A DNA stretch of 64,000 nucleotides from JAVZLQ01 sp049972525 (GCA_049972525.1 JBMFKI010000004.1:42923-106922), one strand, 5' to 3'. Shown: positions 1-8,645, counted from the first letter of the stretch. The notes: a model not told the origin generated them from the letters alone. Translations and numbers: made by a program.

Positions 1-379
1 GGTTAGATGCGAGTTCCCTGTAAACTAATGGCATGGCGCCTTTTTCCTTTACTGAAAGGTTTCGCAAAACACGTACTATGCCAGCAATTTCCACTCCTTG
101 GGGACAGTGGTCAACGCATGTGAAGCATGATGAACATAGCCACAAGGCTTTATCCAGCAAAAGCCTATCCTTCAAGCCTAATTGGACCATGCGGGCTATT
201 CGGCGTGGTCTGTAAAACTCGCTGAATCTTGCTATGGGGCAGTCAGCCGTGCATGTGCCACATTGGAAGCAAAGCATTATTCTTTCTGCACCATGCTTCT
301 TGCTCATTTCATACTTAAATTTCAGGTTCATTTCCTCAGCTTTTATAACACTCGGAACATATTCCTGTGCTTCACTCAC
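1..379 (-). CDS. hdrC: HdrC-like heterodisulfide reductase subunit C (C-terminus cut by window edge)
   Basis: The reading frame enters from a GTG at 379 and runs off the left edge, giving 126 visible residues. It has two four-cysteine iron-sulfur motifs of the HdrC type, CxxCxxCxxxCP around residues 38-48 and again around 80-90 (CSSCFTCVDHCP), so it should carry two [4Fe-4S] clusters passing electrons between HdrA and HdrB. The start overlaps the stop of the upstream mvhD gene by 8 bases, which implies translational coupling at the end of this Hdr operon. An hdrB gene is expected beyond the edge but is not visible. The true disulfide or other substrate is unknown. Confidence 0.88.
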   Translation of the reverse strand, partial: MSEAQEYVPSVIKAEEMNLKFKYEMSKKHGAERIMLCFQCGTCTADCPIARFSEFYRPRRIARMVQLGLKDRLLLDKALWLCSSCFTCVDHCPQGVEIAGIVRVLRNLSVKEKGAMPLVYRELASN

Positions 380-815
380 CTTGTTTTCCTCCCATTTTCA
401 AAGGGTTTGGACCAAGCTTCTTAATCTGTTCAACCATGTCTCGGACTACGGCTGCAAATTTGTCTCCCTCGCCGGCGGAAACCCATTCCAGCCGCACACG
501 TTCGGGTTCTATCCCAAAATCTTTAAGCACTTTCTTTAATAGCGTTACTCTTCGCAAAGCCTTAAAATTACCACTAAGATAGTGGCAGTCGGATGGAAGG
601 TGGCAGCCAGCCACCAAAACACCGTCAGCTCCATTTTTCAAGGCTTCTATTATGAAGGCTGGGTCTATTCTTCCACTACACATAACGCGGATAACACGGA
701 TGTTCGGTGGGTATTGGATTCGACTTACACCAGCCAAGTCTGCACCAGCATAGGCACACCAGTTGCATAGAAAACCAACAATTTTTGGTTCAAAATCCGT
801 TTTGGCTTCGCTCAT
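372..815 (-). CDS. mvhD: MvhD-like hydrogenase/Hdr delta subunit (iron-sulfur electron transfer)
   Basis: 147 residues, the usual size for a free-standing MvhD. The family cysteines are all present: FLC and NWC near residues 15-20, VMC near 46, AGC near 69 and DC near 74, followed by the YxxGN motif. MvhD carries a [2Fe-2S] cluster and delivers electrons from a partner oxidoreductase to HdrA. The start codon overlaps the hdrA stop by 4 bases (ATGA) and the stop overlaps the hdrC start. No hydrogenase genes are in this operon, so the donor is more likely the flavoprotein at 4602-6317. Confidence 0.92.
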   Translation of the reverse strand: MSEAKTDFEPKIVGFLCNWCAYAGADLAGVSRIQYPPNIRVIRVMCSGRIDPAFIIEALKNGADGVLVAGCHLPSDCHYLSGNFKALRRVTLLKKVLKDFGIEPERVRLEWVSAGEGDKFAAVVRDMVEQIKKLGPNPLKMGGKQGE

Positions 816-3800
816 TTGGCAACCACCTCCATCTCCTTTAAGACAGCCCTAACCTGGGCGAGAATCTCCTCAGTTGTGAAGTGCCCGAGGGTTATGGCCT
901 TTGTTGGGCATGCTGTTCCGCAGACTCCGCAGCCCTTACACAAGGCTTCAATCACATGGGCAACCACTTTGCCATCTTTCTCCTTCATCTCAATCGCACT
1001 GTAGGGGCATAGAAATTCACAGATTCTGCATCCACTACATAAATCTTCATCTACACTTGCCACGATTCCTTCCATTTCAAGGGCTTTCTTCGAAAGTATT
1101 GTGGCTGCTCTTGCTGCGGCTGCACATGCTTGGGAAATGCTCTCCTCAATGTATTTTGGCGAGTGAGCCATTCCGCATAGGAAGACACCGTCCGTCTGGA
1201 AGTCCACTGGGCGAAGCTTCATGTGCGCCTCCAAGAAGAAGCCATCCTTTGTCAGTGGCACTTTTAGCATTTCGGCTATGCGCTTATTGTCTGGGTTAGG
1301 GATGGTTGCGGCACTTAAAATGACGTAGTCTGGCTCCAACTGAACCTCTTGCTTCAATACCGGCTCGCAGAAGGAGACTTTCAGCTTTCCGCCCTCTTTT
1401 GTGACTTTTGGCTTGCTTTCGTCTGAATAGTTTATGAAGATGACGCCTTTGGCTGCTGCCTCCCGGTAGTACTCCTCCTTAAAGCCGTAACTCCTAACAT
1501 CCTTGTAGAGGACGTAAACATCAACGTCTGGGTTAAGCTCCTTAATCTTCAAAGCGTTTTTGATGGCTTGCCCACAGCATATACGTGCACAGTTGGGGCG
1601 CTCCTCGTTCCTTGCGCCAACACACTGAATCATAACAACTTTTTTGGCTTTGAACTCGCCTTTGGCAATTTTCTCCTCCAACTCGTGCTGGGTCATGACT
1701 CTGGGGTCTTCGCCATACAAGTATTCTTTTGGCTTATACTCAACGGCACCAGTTGCAACAATGACTACACCATGCTCCACCAGTTTTTCCTCGCCACTGC
1801 TCAGCCTTATTTTTGATTTGAAGTTGCCGATGAAACCGCTTACCTCCATAACCTCCGCGCCTAAATAAACGTGGATAAGCTTGTTTTCCATAACAGCCCT
1901 AACAAGCCTCTTCAAGTGCTCCTGTGGGTCTTCGCCCTCAAGCAAGTAATAGATTTTCCTTAAGTGTCCGCCAAGCTCCTTTTCGCGTTCAACAAGGTGA
2001 ACCTCAAAGCCTTGGTTGGCTAATTCTAGCGCTGCGGTCATCCCTGAGACCCCACCACCAATTACGAGTCCTGCTGGAGTGACATTGACTGTCGGGTTTT
2101 TCAGCGGTTTTAGAAGCCTCGCCTTTGCGACGACGGAGCGGACGAGGTCTTTTGCTTTTTCAGTTGCCGCATCTGGCTCGTGCATGTGAACCCAGCTGCA
2201 CTGGTCTCGGATGTTTGCCATCTCGAATAGGTATGGGTTTAGGCCAGCCTCTCGGAGGGTTTCTCTGAAAAGCGGTTCATGGGTTCTTGGCGTGCATGAA
2301 GCCACAACAACACGGTTTAGGTTGTACTCCTTAATCTTCTCCCTAATCCGCTTCTGGGTGTCATCTGAACAAGTGTAAAGGTTATCCTCGGCATAAACAA
2401 CATTCGGAAGCTTTTTGGCGTATTCTACAACTTCTGGAACCCGGACTATTCCGCCTATGTTTATGCCGCAGTGGCATATGAAAACGCCTATGCGGGGCTC
2501 TTCTTGGCTAACGTCCCGTTCTGGCGGATACTCCTTAACGGTTATGAGCTTGCCACGTTCTGGGGCTATTATTGCCATGGCTTTCGCTGCGGCGCCACTC
2601 GCTTGGGCAACACTTTCCGGAATATCCTTAGGCGAGCTGAAGGCTCCGCAAACGTATATGCCTGGCTTTGAAGTTTCTAGCGGTGTGAAGGTATTGGTTT
2701 CGCAGAAGCGGTACTTGTTGAGCTTTATGCCTAAAGCCTTGGCTAGTTTTTCCACGTCCTTTGGAGGTTGCATTCCGGTGGAGAGCACAACCATGTCGAA
2801 CTCCTCAACCCGTGGAGTTTCATCCTCTCCAACATAGTGCACAAGCAAGTTGCAGGTCGCTGGGTCTTCGGTTATGCTGGCAACCCTTGAACGCACAAAA
2901 TGGATGCCATACTCCTCCTGAGCCCGCTTATAGTAGGCGTCAAACTCCTTACCATAAGCCCTAATATCCATATAGAAAATCGTACAGTCCAACTTTGTTG
3001 GCACGTGTTCTTTGGCTATAATGGCTTCCTTAATGCTGTACATGCAACAAGCAGCAGAACAATAATTGTTCCCAAGCTGAGCATCCCGAGAACCAACACA
3101 CTGTACAAAGGCAATTTTTCGTGGAATCTCGCCGTCAGAAGGTCTCAAAACAATCCCGCCGTAGGGTCCAGAAGCGCTCAGTATGCGTTCGAACTCTATG
3201 CTTGTCACAACATTTGCGTATCGCCCATAACCATACTCGCTCTTAAGCCGTGCATCAAAGGGTTCAAAACCGGGAGCCAAAATCACAGCGCCAACATTTA
3301 GAACAATTTCGCTGTCTTTCTGGTCATATTCAACGGCGTTCGCCTTACAAACCTCTTGACATGTTCTACAACCAATGCATTTTTCGCGGTCTATTTTGAA
3401 GCGTAGTGGAACTGCCTGTGGAAATTCGACGTAGACGGCGCTTCTGTCCGTTAACCCCTTATTGTAGGTGTCTATGGCTTCAACGGGGCATTTTTGTGCA
3501 CAAAGCCCACAACCATTACATTTTTCCTCGTTTATGTAGCGGCTTCTTTTTCGAATCTTCACTTCGAAGTTTCCAGCCTCACCGCTTAAGCCCAGCACTT
3601 CGCTGTTCGTAATTAAGGAAATGTTGGGATGCCTCCCAGCAGCAACAAGCTTAGGAGCCAAAATACACATTGAACAGTCATTTGTTGGAAAAGTCTTGTC
3701 CAATTGAGCCATAACACCGCCGATGCTGGGCGACTGGTCAACCATGTACACTTTAAAGCCTGAATCAGCCAAGTCTAAGGCCGCCTGTATTCCAGCAACG

Positions 3801-3844
3801 CCTCCGCCTACAACAAGAACTGCTCCTACTTTTCCTTCAGCCAT
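812..3844 (-). CDS. hdrA: Double-length HdrA (two FAD modules in tandem)
   Basis: 1010 residues, about one and a half times a normal HdrA. The first half starts directly at the FAD fold (GGGVAG at residues 13-18), with the HdrA-typical DCSMC pair near 57-60 and two ferredoxin motifs near 105-170. The second half, from about residue 455, is a full HdrA: the N-terminal cysteine module (FICHCG, YTC, ASC, DQC), a second FAD motif GGGVSG near 600 and two ferredoxin motifs near 930-985. HdrA is the flavin-bifurcating subunit of heterodisulfide reductase. The first half resembles QmoA-type HdrA, which lacks the N-terminal module. It is 3 bases downstream of the MvhD-winged-helix gene and overlaps mvhD. 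Two flavins per chain could allow an internal relay or two branch points; that is inference. Confidence 0.9.
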   Translation of the reverse strand: MAEGKVGAVLVVGGGVAGIQAALDLADSGFKVYMVDQSPSIGGVMAQLDKTFPTNDCSMCILAPKLVAAGRHPNISLITNSEVLGLSGEAGNFEVKIRKRSRYINEEKCNGCGLCAQKCPVEAIDTYNKGLTDRSAVYVEFPQAVPLRFKIDREKCIGCRTCQEVCKANAVEYDQKDSEIVLNVGAVILAPGFEPFDARLKSEYGYGRYANVVTSIEFERILSASGPYGGIVLRPSDGEIPRKIAFVQCVGSRDAQLGNNYCSAACCMYSIKEAIIAKEHVPTKLDCTIFYMDIRAYGKEFDAYYKRAQEEYGIHFVRSRVASITEDPATCNLLVHYVGEDETPRVEEFDMVVLSTGMQPPKDVEKLAKALGIKLNKYRFCETNTFTPLETSKPGIYVCGAFSSPKDIPESVAQASGAAAKAMAIIAPERGKLITVKEYPPERDVSQEEPRIGVFICHCGINIGGIVRVPEVVEYAKKLPNVVYAEDNLYTCSDDTQKRIREKIKEYNLNRVVVASCTPRTHEPLFRETLREAGLNPYLFEMANIRDQCSWVHMHEPDAATEKAKDLVRSVVAKARLLKPLKNPTVNVTPAGLVIGGGVSGMTAALELANQGFEVHLVEREKELGGHLRKIYYLLEGEDPQEHLKRLVRAVMENKLIHVYLGAEVMEVSGFIGNFKSKIRLSSGEEKLVEHGVVIVATGAVEYKPKEYLYGEDPRVMTQHELEEKIAKGEFKAKKVVMIQCVGARNEERPNCARICCGQAIKNALKIKELNPDVDVYVLYKDVRSYGFKEEYYREAAAKGVIFINYSDESKPKVTKEGGKLKVSFCEPVLKQEVQLEPDYVILSAATIPNPDNKRIAEMLKVPLTKDGFFLEAHMKLRPVDFQTDGVFLCGMAHSPKYIEESISQACAAAARAATILSKKALEMEGIVASVDEDLCSGCRICEFLCPYSAIEMKEKDGKVVAHVIEALCKGCGVCGTACPTKAITLGHFTTEEILAQVRAVLKEMEVVAK

Positions 3845-3847
3845 CTT

Positions 3848-4594
3848 TTATCGCACCTCCAAAGCCTTATACAATGGTGTGTAACCTTCAACATGGTCTA
3901 GGGCTATCATACCCTTCCGTCGCATGTTGGTTATGTGCCTCAAAACGGCAGAGGGCTTAATCCCAAGAATTTGGGCTAACTCCTTAACAGAGCGTGGCTT
4001 AACCCTTGTCAAGTAGTGAATTTTGTAGCGGATGAACTCAGCCCTAACAATATCGTCCAATAAGGCGTCAAACTCTTCTTCTGATATTTTCTCGCCGTAG
4101 GCGTTCATGAATTCGGTTAGCTCTTCTTCTCTCCCCAGTAAAACGCGGAGTCTAAAGGCTGAGGTTGCCTCCTTAGCCGCTGTGAGGTTAGCTAAAAGCT
4201 CCTCCTTCCCCAGTGGAGAGTTTCCAAGCTTCCAAACTTCTTCTGAAAACTCCTTGGCATAGTGGCTGAAGCCTTTATCCTCCAAAGGTGAAACCAGAAG
4301 AAGCTTCAACCTTTCAGGCTCAAGTTCAGCCAAAGCCAACAATTTCTTCAACATTTTAACTGCTCGTTCCGCATGGAGGTTTCCGTCGACAAAGTGGCAG
4401 TCTGGAGGCTTGCATCCGACAAGTAAGATACCATCTGCTCCGTTAATGAAGGTTTCAAGAACAAGTGCTTGGTCCATTCTCCCAACACACATAACGCGGA
4501 TAATGTTAACGTTGTATGGAACACGCATTTCTTCTTCGCAGAAAGTCCAGTTGCACATGAAACAAACAATTTTTGGTGGGTTAGAAGACTCCAT
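3848..4594 (-). CDS. MvhD-like iron-sulfur domain fused to a C-terminal winged helix
   Basis: 248 residues. Residues 1-140 are an MvhD domain with all five cluster cysteines (FMC, a second Cys four residues later, VMC, VGC, DC). After a helical linker, residues of about 188-248 read as a winged helix-turn-helix: a helix, SVKELAQILGI, a recognition-like helix with SAVLRHITNMRRKG, then a short wing. The gene is 8 bases downstream of the NfnB-like gene and 3 bases before hdrA, so it is made with the complex. It could be an electron-transfer subunit with a structural extra domain, or a redox-sensing DNA-binding regulator whose signal is the MvhD cluster state. The sequence alone cannot separate these. 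Confidence 0.85.
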   Translation of the reverse strand: MESSNPPKIVCFMCNWTFCEEEMRVPYNVNIIRVMCVGRMDQALVLETFINGADGILLVGCKPPDCHFVDGNLHAERAVKMLKKLLALAELEPERLKLLLVSPLEDKGFSHYAKEFSEEVWKLGNSPLGKEELLANLTAAKEATSAFRLRVLLGREEELTEFMNAYGEKISEEEFDALLDDIVRAEFIRYKIHYLTRVKPRSVKELAQILGIKPSAVLRHITNMRRKGMIALDHVEGYTPLYKALEVR

Positions 4595-4601
4595 TCCAAT
4601 T

Positions 4602-6317
4602 TCACCTCTCCATGGCTGTTAAAACCATGGTTAGAATCTGCTCGTTGGAAAGCTTCTTCATGGTTATGGCTCTTTCTGGGCATCTTGCAGCACACAAGCC
4701 GCAGCCCTTGCAAAGCTCCTCGTCCACTTGAGCTACACCCTTCTCATTCTTTTTGATGGCGCCAACTGGACATACGACCGCGCAGACGTTGCAGCCCACA
4801 CACTTGCCCTCGTCAACAACAGCCTTATCGCCCTCGCACAAGTCCATGCTTGCGAGGCACTCGGCACACGGTCCACATCCCAAACAGCGGAAAGCCTCAA
4901 ATCTTGCTTGACGCTTCAGCTTTTCAAGATATTCCCTCGCCTCCTCAAAGCTTAAGTGAGGCTTTTCCAGTGGAGGTTCGTATCTGCGCTCCTTCTTTTT
5001 AACGTAACCCCAATTCTTAACCCACGTCGTCTCCTCAATCTTCTCTTCTCTCGCGATTCTTGGGTCTTGTCCGCGAAGGTAAAGGTGAATGGAAACCGCC
5101 GCTTTTTTGCCTGCTCCAACAGCCTCAATTATGTTTGCTGGTCCAGTAGCCATGTCGCCTCCAGCGAAAACACCCTTCACGTTTGTTTCCATAGTTGTAA
5201 AGTCAACTTTTATTGAAGGCGCTCTTGCCTCTTTGTCTAGGAGTTCTGGCGGCACACATGACAATTCTAGAACTTGTCCAAGCGCGGGTATGACCATGTC
5301 AACCTCGTACTGATGCTCTGAAAAGCTTATTGGAATTGGCTTTCTTCTTCCGCTTTTGTCTGGCTCACCGAGCCGCATCCTTAAGCATTCAACAGCCTTA
5401 ACCTTGCCATTTTCGCCTATTATCTGCTTTGGCGCAACCAAAAAGTAGAATTTAACGCCGTCTCTTTCGGCTTCTGCTATCTCATGTGGCAATGCGGGCA
5501 TTTCCTCGCGTGAGCGCCTATACAATATTATAACTTCTTTTGCACCAAGCTTCTTTGCGGTTCTCGCCGCGTCTATGGCTGTGTTTCCGCCGCCTATGAC
5601 GGCAACTCGCTCTCCAACTTTTATTGGCTCGCCGAGCGATATAGCCCTCAAAAAGTCAACAGCGTTTACTACACCTTCAAGTTCTTCGCCTGGAACGTTC
5701 AATTTCATTCCCTTTTGTGTGCCAATTGCAAGGAAAATTGCCTTGTAGCCATCTTTGCGTAGGCTTTCAAGTGTTATGTCCTTTCCAAATTCCACGCCAG
5801 TCTTTATTTCCACGCTCAAATCTTTTATGTAGGCTATTTCATTCGTCACAACAAACTTTTCAAGGCGAAAGTTTGGTATGCAGTAGCGCATCATCCCGCC
5901 AGGTTCAGCCATCCGCTCAAAAACAGTTACTGGATAACCGAGTTTTGCAAGTTCGTAGGCTGCTGTTAAGCCCGCTGGTCCAGCGCCTATTATGGCAACT
6001 TTTTCGCTGTATTTTTTGGGTATTGGTTCTGGCTTTACGCGACCTTGTTCTCTTTCAATGTCCGCCACAATTCTTTTTAGTGCACGTATTGCTACTGCTT
6101 GGTCAACGTTTGTTCTTGCACATGCGTCTTCGCATGGGCTGAAGCATACGCGTCCGCAGATTGCTGGGAATGGCATGTCCTTGCGTATGATTTCTACAGC
6201 TTCTCTGAATTTGCCTCTTTGAATTAGTGAGACGTATCCTTGAACGTTTACGTGGGCTGGGCATGCAGAGCGGCATGGCGGTAGTTTCTTTACTTTTGTT
6301 TGGTTATTATTTGTCAT
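4602..6317 (-). CDS. NfnB/GltD-like NAD(P)H flavoprotein with C-terminal ferredoxin domain
   Basis: 571 residues. The N-terminus has the GltD-type iron-sulfur cysteines (near 15-19, then CGRVCFSPCEDAC near 54-66). An FAD Rossmann motif GAGPAG lies near 112 and a pyridine nucleotide motif GGGNTA near 247, with the family's YRRSREEMPA segment after it. Residues of about 490-560 add a cysteine-rich stretch (CLGCGPCAEC) and two [4Fe-4S] ferredoxin motifs not present in plain NfnB. It heads the Hdr operon, so it probably feeds electrons from NAD(P)H into MvhD/HdrA, taking the place held by MvhAG in hydrogenase-linked complexes or by Flox in other systems. That role is inferred from order and domains. 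The ATG has no clear Shine-Dalgarno motif. Confidence 0.88.
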   Translation of the reverse strand: MTNNNQTKVKKLPPCRSACPAHVNVQGYVSLIQRGKFREAVEIIRKDMPFPAICGRVCFSPCEDACARTNVDQAVAIRALKRIVADIEREQGRVKPEPIPKKYSEKVAIIGAGPAGLTAAYELAKLGYPVTVFERMAEPGGMMRYCIPNFRLEKFVVTNEIAYIKDLSVEIKTGVEFGKDITLESLRKDGYKAIFLAIGTQKGMKLNVPGEELEGVVNAVDFLRAISLGEPIKVGERVAVIGGGNTAIDAARTAKKLGAKEVIILYRRSREEMPALPHEIAEAERDGVKFYFLVAPKQIIGENGKVKAVECLRMRLGEPDKSGRRKPIPISFSEHQYEVDMVIPALGQVLELSCVPPELLDKEARAPSIKVDFTTMETNVKGVFAGGDMATGPANIIEAVGAGKKAAVSIHLYLRGQDPRIAREEKIEETTWVKNWGYVKKKERRYEPPLEKPHLSFEEAREYLEKLKRQARFEAFRCLGCGPCAECLASMDLCEGDKAVVDEGKCVGCNVCAVVCPVGAIKKNEKGVAQVDEELCKGCGLCAARCPERAITMKKLSNEQILTMVLTAMER

Positions 6318-6400
6318 TTTTAAATCATCTTAGGAATAATTCTATGAGCCTCTTCGAATATATTAGTGCATTTACGCTAAAATTGACACATATTTAACAT

Positions 6401-6420
6401 AAAAAGAAAAGGAGAAAAAT
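6401..6420 (-). terminator. Pyrimidine-rich tract after the RHH-GcvH gene
   Basis: On the minus strand the stop of the RHH-GcvH gene is followed at once by a T/C-rich run (CTATTTTTCTCC then TTTTCTTTTT), typical of archaeal intrinsic termination. A TATA-like TTAAATAT sits just downstream (about 6391-6398), so the Hdr operon that follows probably has its own promoter. Confidence 0.4.
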
Positions 6421-6423
6421 AGT

Positions 6424-7014
6424 TTATTCTCGAAGTCTTCCTTCAAGTTTGCTTACCCATTTATTGTATTCACGGGCGCCCAACAACTTTTTAAGTTCCT
6501 GCTCCAGAGTTAGCGAGTTGTTAGGCTTAATTTCCACAATCCATCCTTCGCCGTATGGGTCTTCATTAACTAAGTTTGGCTCATTTTTCAGTTTCTCGTT
6601 CACTTTAACTATTTTGCCGCTTACTGGTGCATATAGGTCAAACATGAACATCCATGTTTCTGCAACGCCGAATGGCTCCATATGACTTATTTCCTTTCCA
6701 ACAGGTTCAGTCATTATGTTCGCTATGCCTTTCAAATGTCTCTGCGCGTAATCTGAAACGCCCACTCTAATGTTTCCCTCTGGCGTCACCTGTGCCCATG
6801 TGTGCTTTGGCGTGTACAGAAGAAGCTCAGGCGTTAAAAGCAATTCCTTTCGTTTTTCCGCTGGTATCCCCTCCGCACGCATCAGGTCTTCGAGGCGTAG
6901 GCGGATTGCTTCTGAAACGAATTCTGATATGCTTCTGTAGCGCCCCGTTTTGATTGCTTCTTCAATCTGTTTTATTAGTTCTTGTCTTATGCTTACGGTT
7001 TTCCATTCAGACAT
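6424..7014 (-). CDS. Ribbon-helix-helix domain fused to a GcvH-like domain without the lipoyl lysine
   Basis: 196 residues from the ATG at 7014; an in-frame TTG at 7020 is the alternative, and GGAGG at 7026-7030 could serve either. Residues of about 4-48 are a CopG-type ribbon-helix-helix (beta strand EWKTVSIR, two helices, SISEFVSEAIRLRL). Residues of about 67-195 match the glycine cleavage H protein closely (YTPKHTW, GVSDYAQ, EPFGV, DLYAPVSG, LVNEDPYGEGW). The lysine that carries lipoate in the ESVKA motif is replaced by methionine (ETWMF, residue about 122), so it cannot be lipoylated there. No glycine cleavage genes are nearby; the neighbour is the Hdr operon. A regulator that senses through the GcvH fold is the best guess. 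Confidence 0.88.
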   Translation of the reverse strand: MSEWKTVSIRQELIKQIEEAIKTGRYRSISEFVSEAIRLRLEDLMRAEGIPAEKRKELLLTPELLLYTPKHTWAQVTPEGNIRVGVSDYAQRHLKGIANIMTEPVGKEISHMEPFGVAETWMFMFDLYAPVSGKIVKVNEKLKNEPNLVNEDPYGEGWIVEIKPNNSLTLEQELKKLLGAREYNKWVSKLEGRLRE

Positions 7015-7040
7015 TTCCAATCATCCTCCTTTACAGCTGA

Positions 7041-7070
7041 ATTATATATAGCATAAGCGTCAAATATATA
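7041..7070 (-). promoter_or_regulatory. TATA-like promoter elements upstream of RHH-GcvH gene
   Basis: Two minus-strand AT boxes (7041-7050 and about 7061-7070) precede the GGAGG and start codon at 7014-7020. The farther one would give a leader holding the ribosome site; the nearer one would start transcription near 7020. Confidence 0.4.
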
Positions 7071-7139
7071 TCTGGTGCATATATTTTATATTATAGTAAA
7101 TACAATATATAAATTCAGACGGAAAATAATACATTGAAA

Positions 7140-7352
7140 CTATTCCTTAGATTCCCTTCCAAAACTTAGCAAATTCCAAACACGCTCATGAAAATAATAA
7201 AGAACTGTTTTAAAAACGAGTTCAGATATTCCAACAATGCCGCCTAAAGTCCAGTCTCCCTTACTAAAGATTACAACCAAAAGAATCGTTGTTAAAGTTG
7301 CTACAATTCTCCACGAAATAGTCTTTGCCAAACTTCTAACTGGTTTTTCCAA
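7140..7352 (-). CDS. DUF2061-type small membrane protein
   Basis: The conserved part is about 70 residues: a KPVRSLAKTISWR opening, one hydrophobic helix (TLTTILLVVIF), a GGIVGISELVFKTVLYYFHERVW segment, matching DUF2061 membrane proteins. The frame stays open upstream to 7550 but would overlap the divergent phoU-like gene. GAGGAG at 7362-7367 points to a TTG at 7352 (9-base spacing) or 7358. Function is unknown; in other organisms this family often occurs next to sulfate assimilation or transport genes. Confidence 0.65.
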   Translation of the reverse strand: MEKPVRSLAKTISWRIVATLTTILLVVIFSKGDWTLGGIVGISELVFKTVLYYFHERVWNLLSFGRESKE

Positions 7353-7480
7353 ACTCAAAATCTCCTCTTCAAAAGTAGAGTATTCAAAACCATAATTAAA
7401 CTTTTGATGCACAGAAACAGAAAAATATAGGCCCTGTATAAAAGCATGTACAGTAAATACTATATAAACGGTGAAAACTT

Positions 7481-8557
7481 TTGGAAAGTAGAAAAGTACA
7501 AAAAGTAGGCTACTCAACCTTAACAGTTTCACTTCCAAGTGAATGGGCAAAACAGAATAACATTAACCCAGGAGACCTAGTTTTCATGATGCCTGAAAGG
7601 GATGGGACACTAAAGATCATGCCAAGTCAATTTGCACTAAAAGAAGAAGCAGAAGAATATGTGATAAATGCTGATGCTTGCGACGAAAATGGAATGCTTG
7701 AAAGAATAATTGTTGGAAGTTACATGCTTGGAAGAGACGTTTTAAGGGTTGTATCTTCAACGAGAATAAGCAAAGTACATGTGGATGAGGTTAGAGGAAT
7801 CGTTCCTAAACTAATTGGTCTCGGAATTTTGGAGGAAACACCAAAAAGTGTGCTGTTGCAATGTTCAGTTGACCCGTCAAAATTCAAACTTGACATGCTG
7901 ATTAGGCGTTTATCCCTAATTGCCTCAACAATACTTTCAGAGGCGATGCAGGCCTTCCTAGAAGGCAAAGAGGACTTGGCGATCGAAGCCATCAGCCGTG
8001 AAGACGAAGCTGATACAATTTATTACCTTGCTGTTCGCCTGTTGCTTTCTGCGCAGGCTAAACCAGAAATAGCAGAGCAGATAGGTGCGACGGATGTCCT
8101 TTTCATTCCGGCAACGAGGCTTATACTCCAATATTTAGAGTTAATCGCAGATTACTCTGAAGATATAGCCAAAAAAATTGTTGAGCTAAAGATTTACCGT
8201 AACAGAATTCCAGCAGACATCGTGCAGAGAATTTACCACATTGGCGAGCTAGCTCAAACAATCTTTCAGAAAGCCTTAGACTGTATTTTTACGCGAGACC
8301 TTCGCGTAGCCAATGGAGTTTTGGAAATGAAGGAGGTTCTAGAAAGAGAGGCTGAAAGACTAATGCACGAAGCTCCTGAAATTCCATACTTAAGAGCTTA
8401 CATTTCATGCCTAACAAAAATCGCAGACAAAGGCGCAACGATTGCGGATATAGCCATAAACAGAGCCCTTGAGCAGCCTAAGAAAGATGTAGAGAACATT
8501 GTCCGCATGGTAAAACATGTGCGCTCAATTCCCTTATCGACGAAAAAGGAACAGTAA
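7481..8557 (+). CDS. PhoU-domain protein with N-terminal AbrB-like domain
   Basis: 358 residues from a TTG. Residues 1-45 (RKVQKVGYSTLTVSLPSEW, GDLV) are the SpoVT/AbrB-like DNA-binding fold that precedes PhoU domains in archaea. Residues of about 115-350 form the two three-helix PhoU repeats, with acidic metal-binding patches such as SREDEADTIYYLAVR. Such proteins regulate phosphate or other transport. No pst transporter genes are in the window, so the target is unknown. It is divergent from the DUF2061 gene, and a TATATAAA stretch (7461-7468) lies in the shared region. Confidence 0.85.
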   Translation: MESRKVQKVGYSTLTVSLPSEWAKQNNINPGDLVFMMPERDGTLKIMPSQFALKEEAEEYVINADACDENGMLERIIVGSYMLGRDVLRVVSSTRISKVHVDEVRGIVPKLIGLGILEETPKSVLLQCSVDPSKFKLDMLIRRLSLIASTILSEAMQAFLEGKEDLAIEAISREDEADTIYYLAVRLLLSAQAKPEIAEQIGATDVLFIPATRLILQYLELIADYSEDIAKKIVELKIYRNRIPADIVQRIYHIGELAQTIFQKALDCIFTRDLRVANGVLEMKEVLEREAERLMHEAPEIPYLRAYISCLTKIADKGATIADIAINRALEQPKKDVENIVRMVKHVRSIPLSTKKEQ

Positions 8558-8645
8558 AAATTGCTTCATTTATGATTTAGTTTTGACACAAGAAGCCTTA
8601 AGTGCATGTATGTAAATATTGTAAATATGGAGAGGCTTGAGATAG

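Noticed and set aside
372..582. Plus-strand open frames across the first 6 kb (for example 234-539, 901-1299, 2415-2837)
   Set aside because: They lie opposite strongly conserved Hdr genes, have no recognisable domains and poor start signals.
7021..7139. Possible operator repeats for the RHH-GcvH protein
   Set aside because: The region is rich in ATATAT words; no repeat stands out beyond what the AT content would give.
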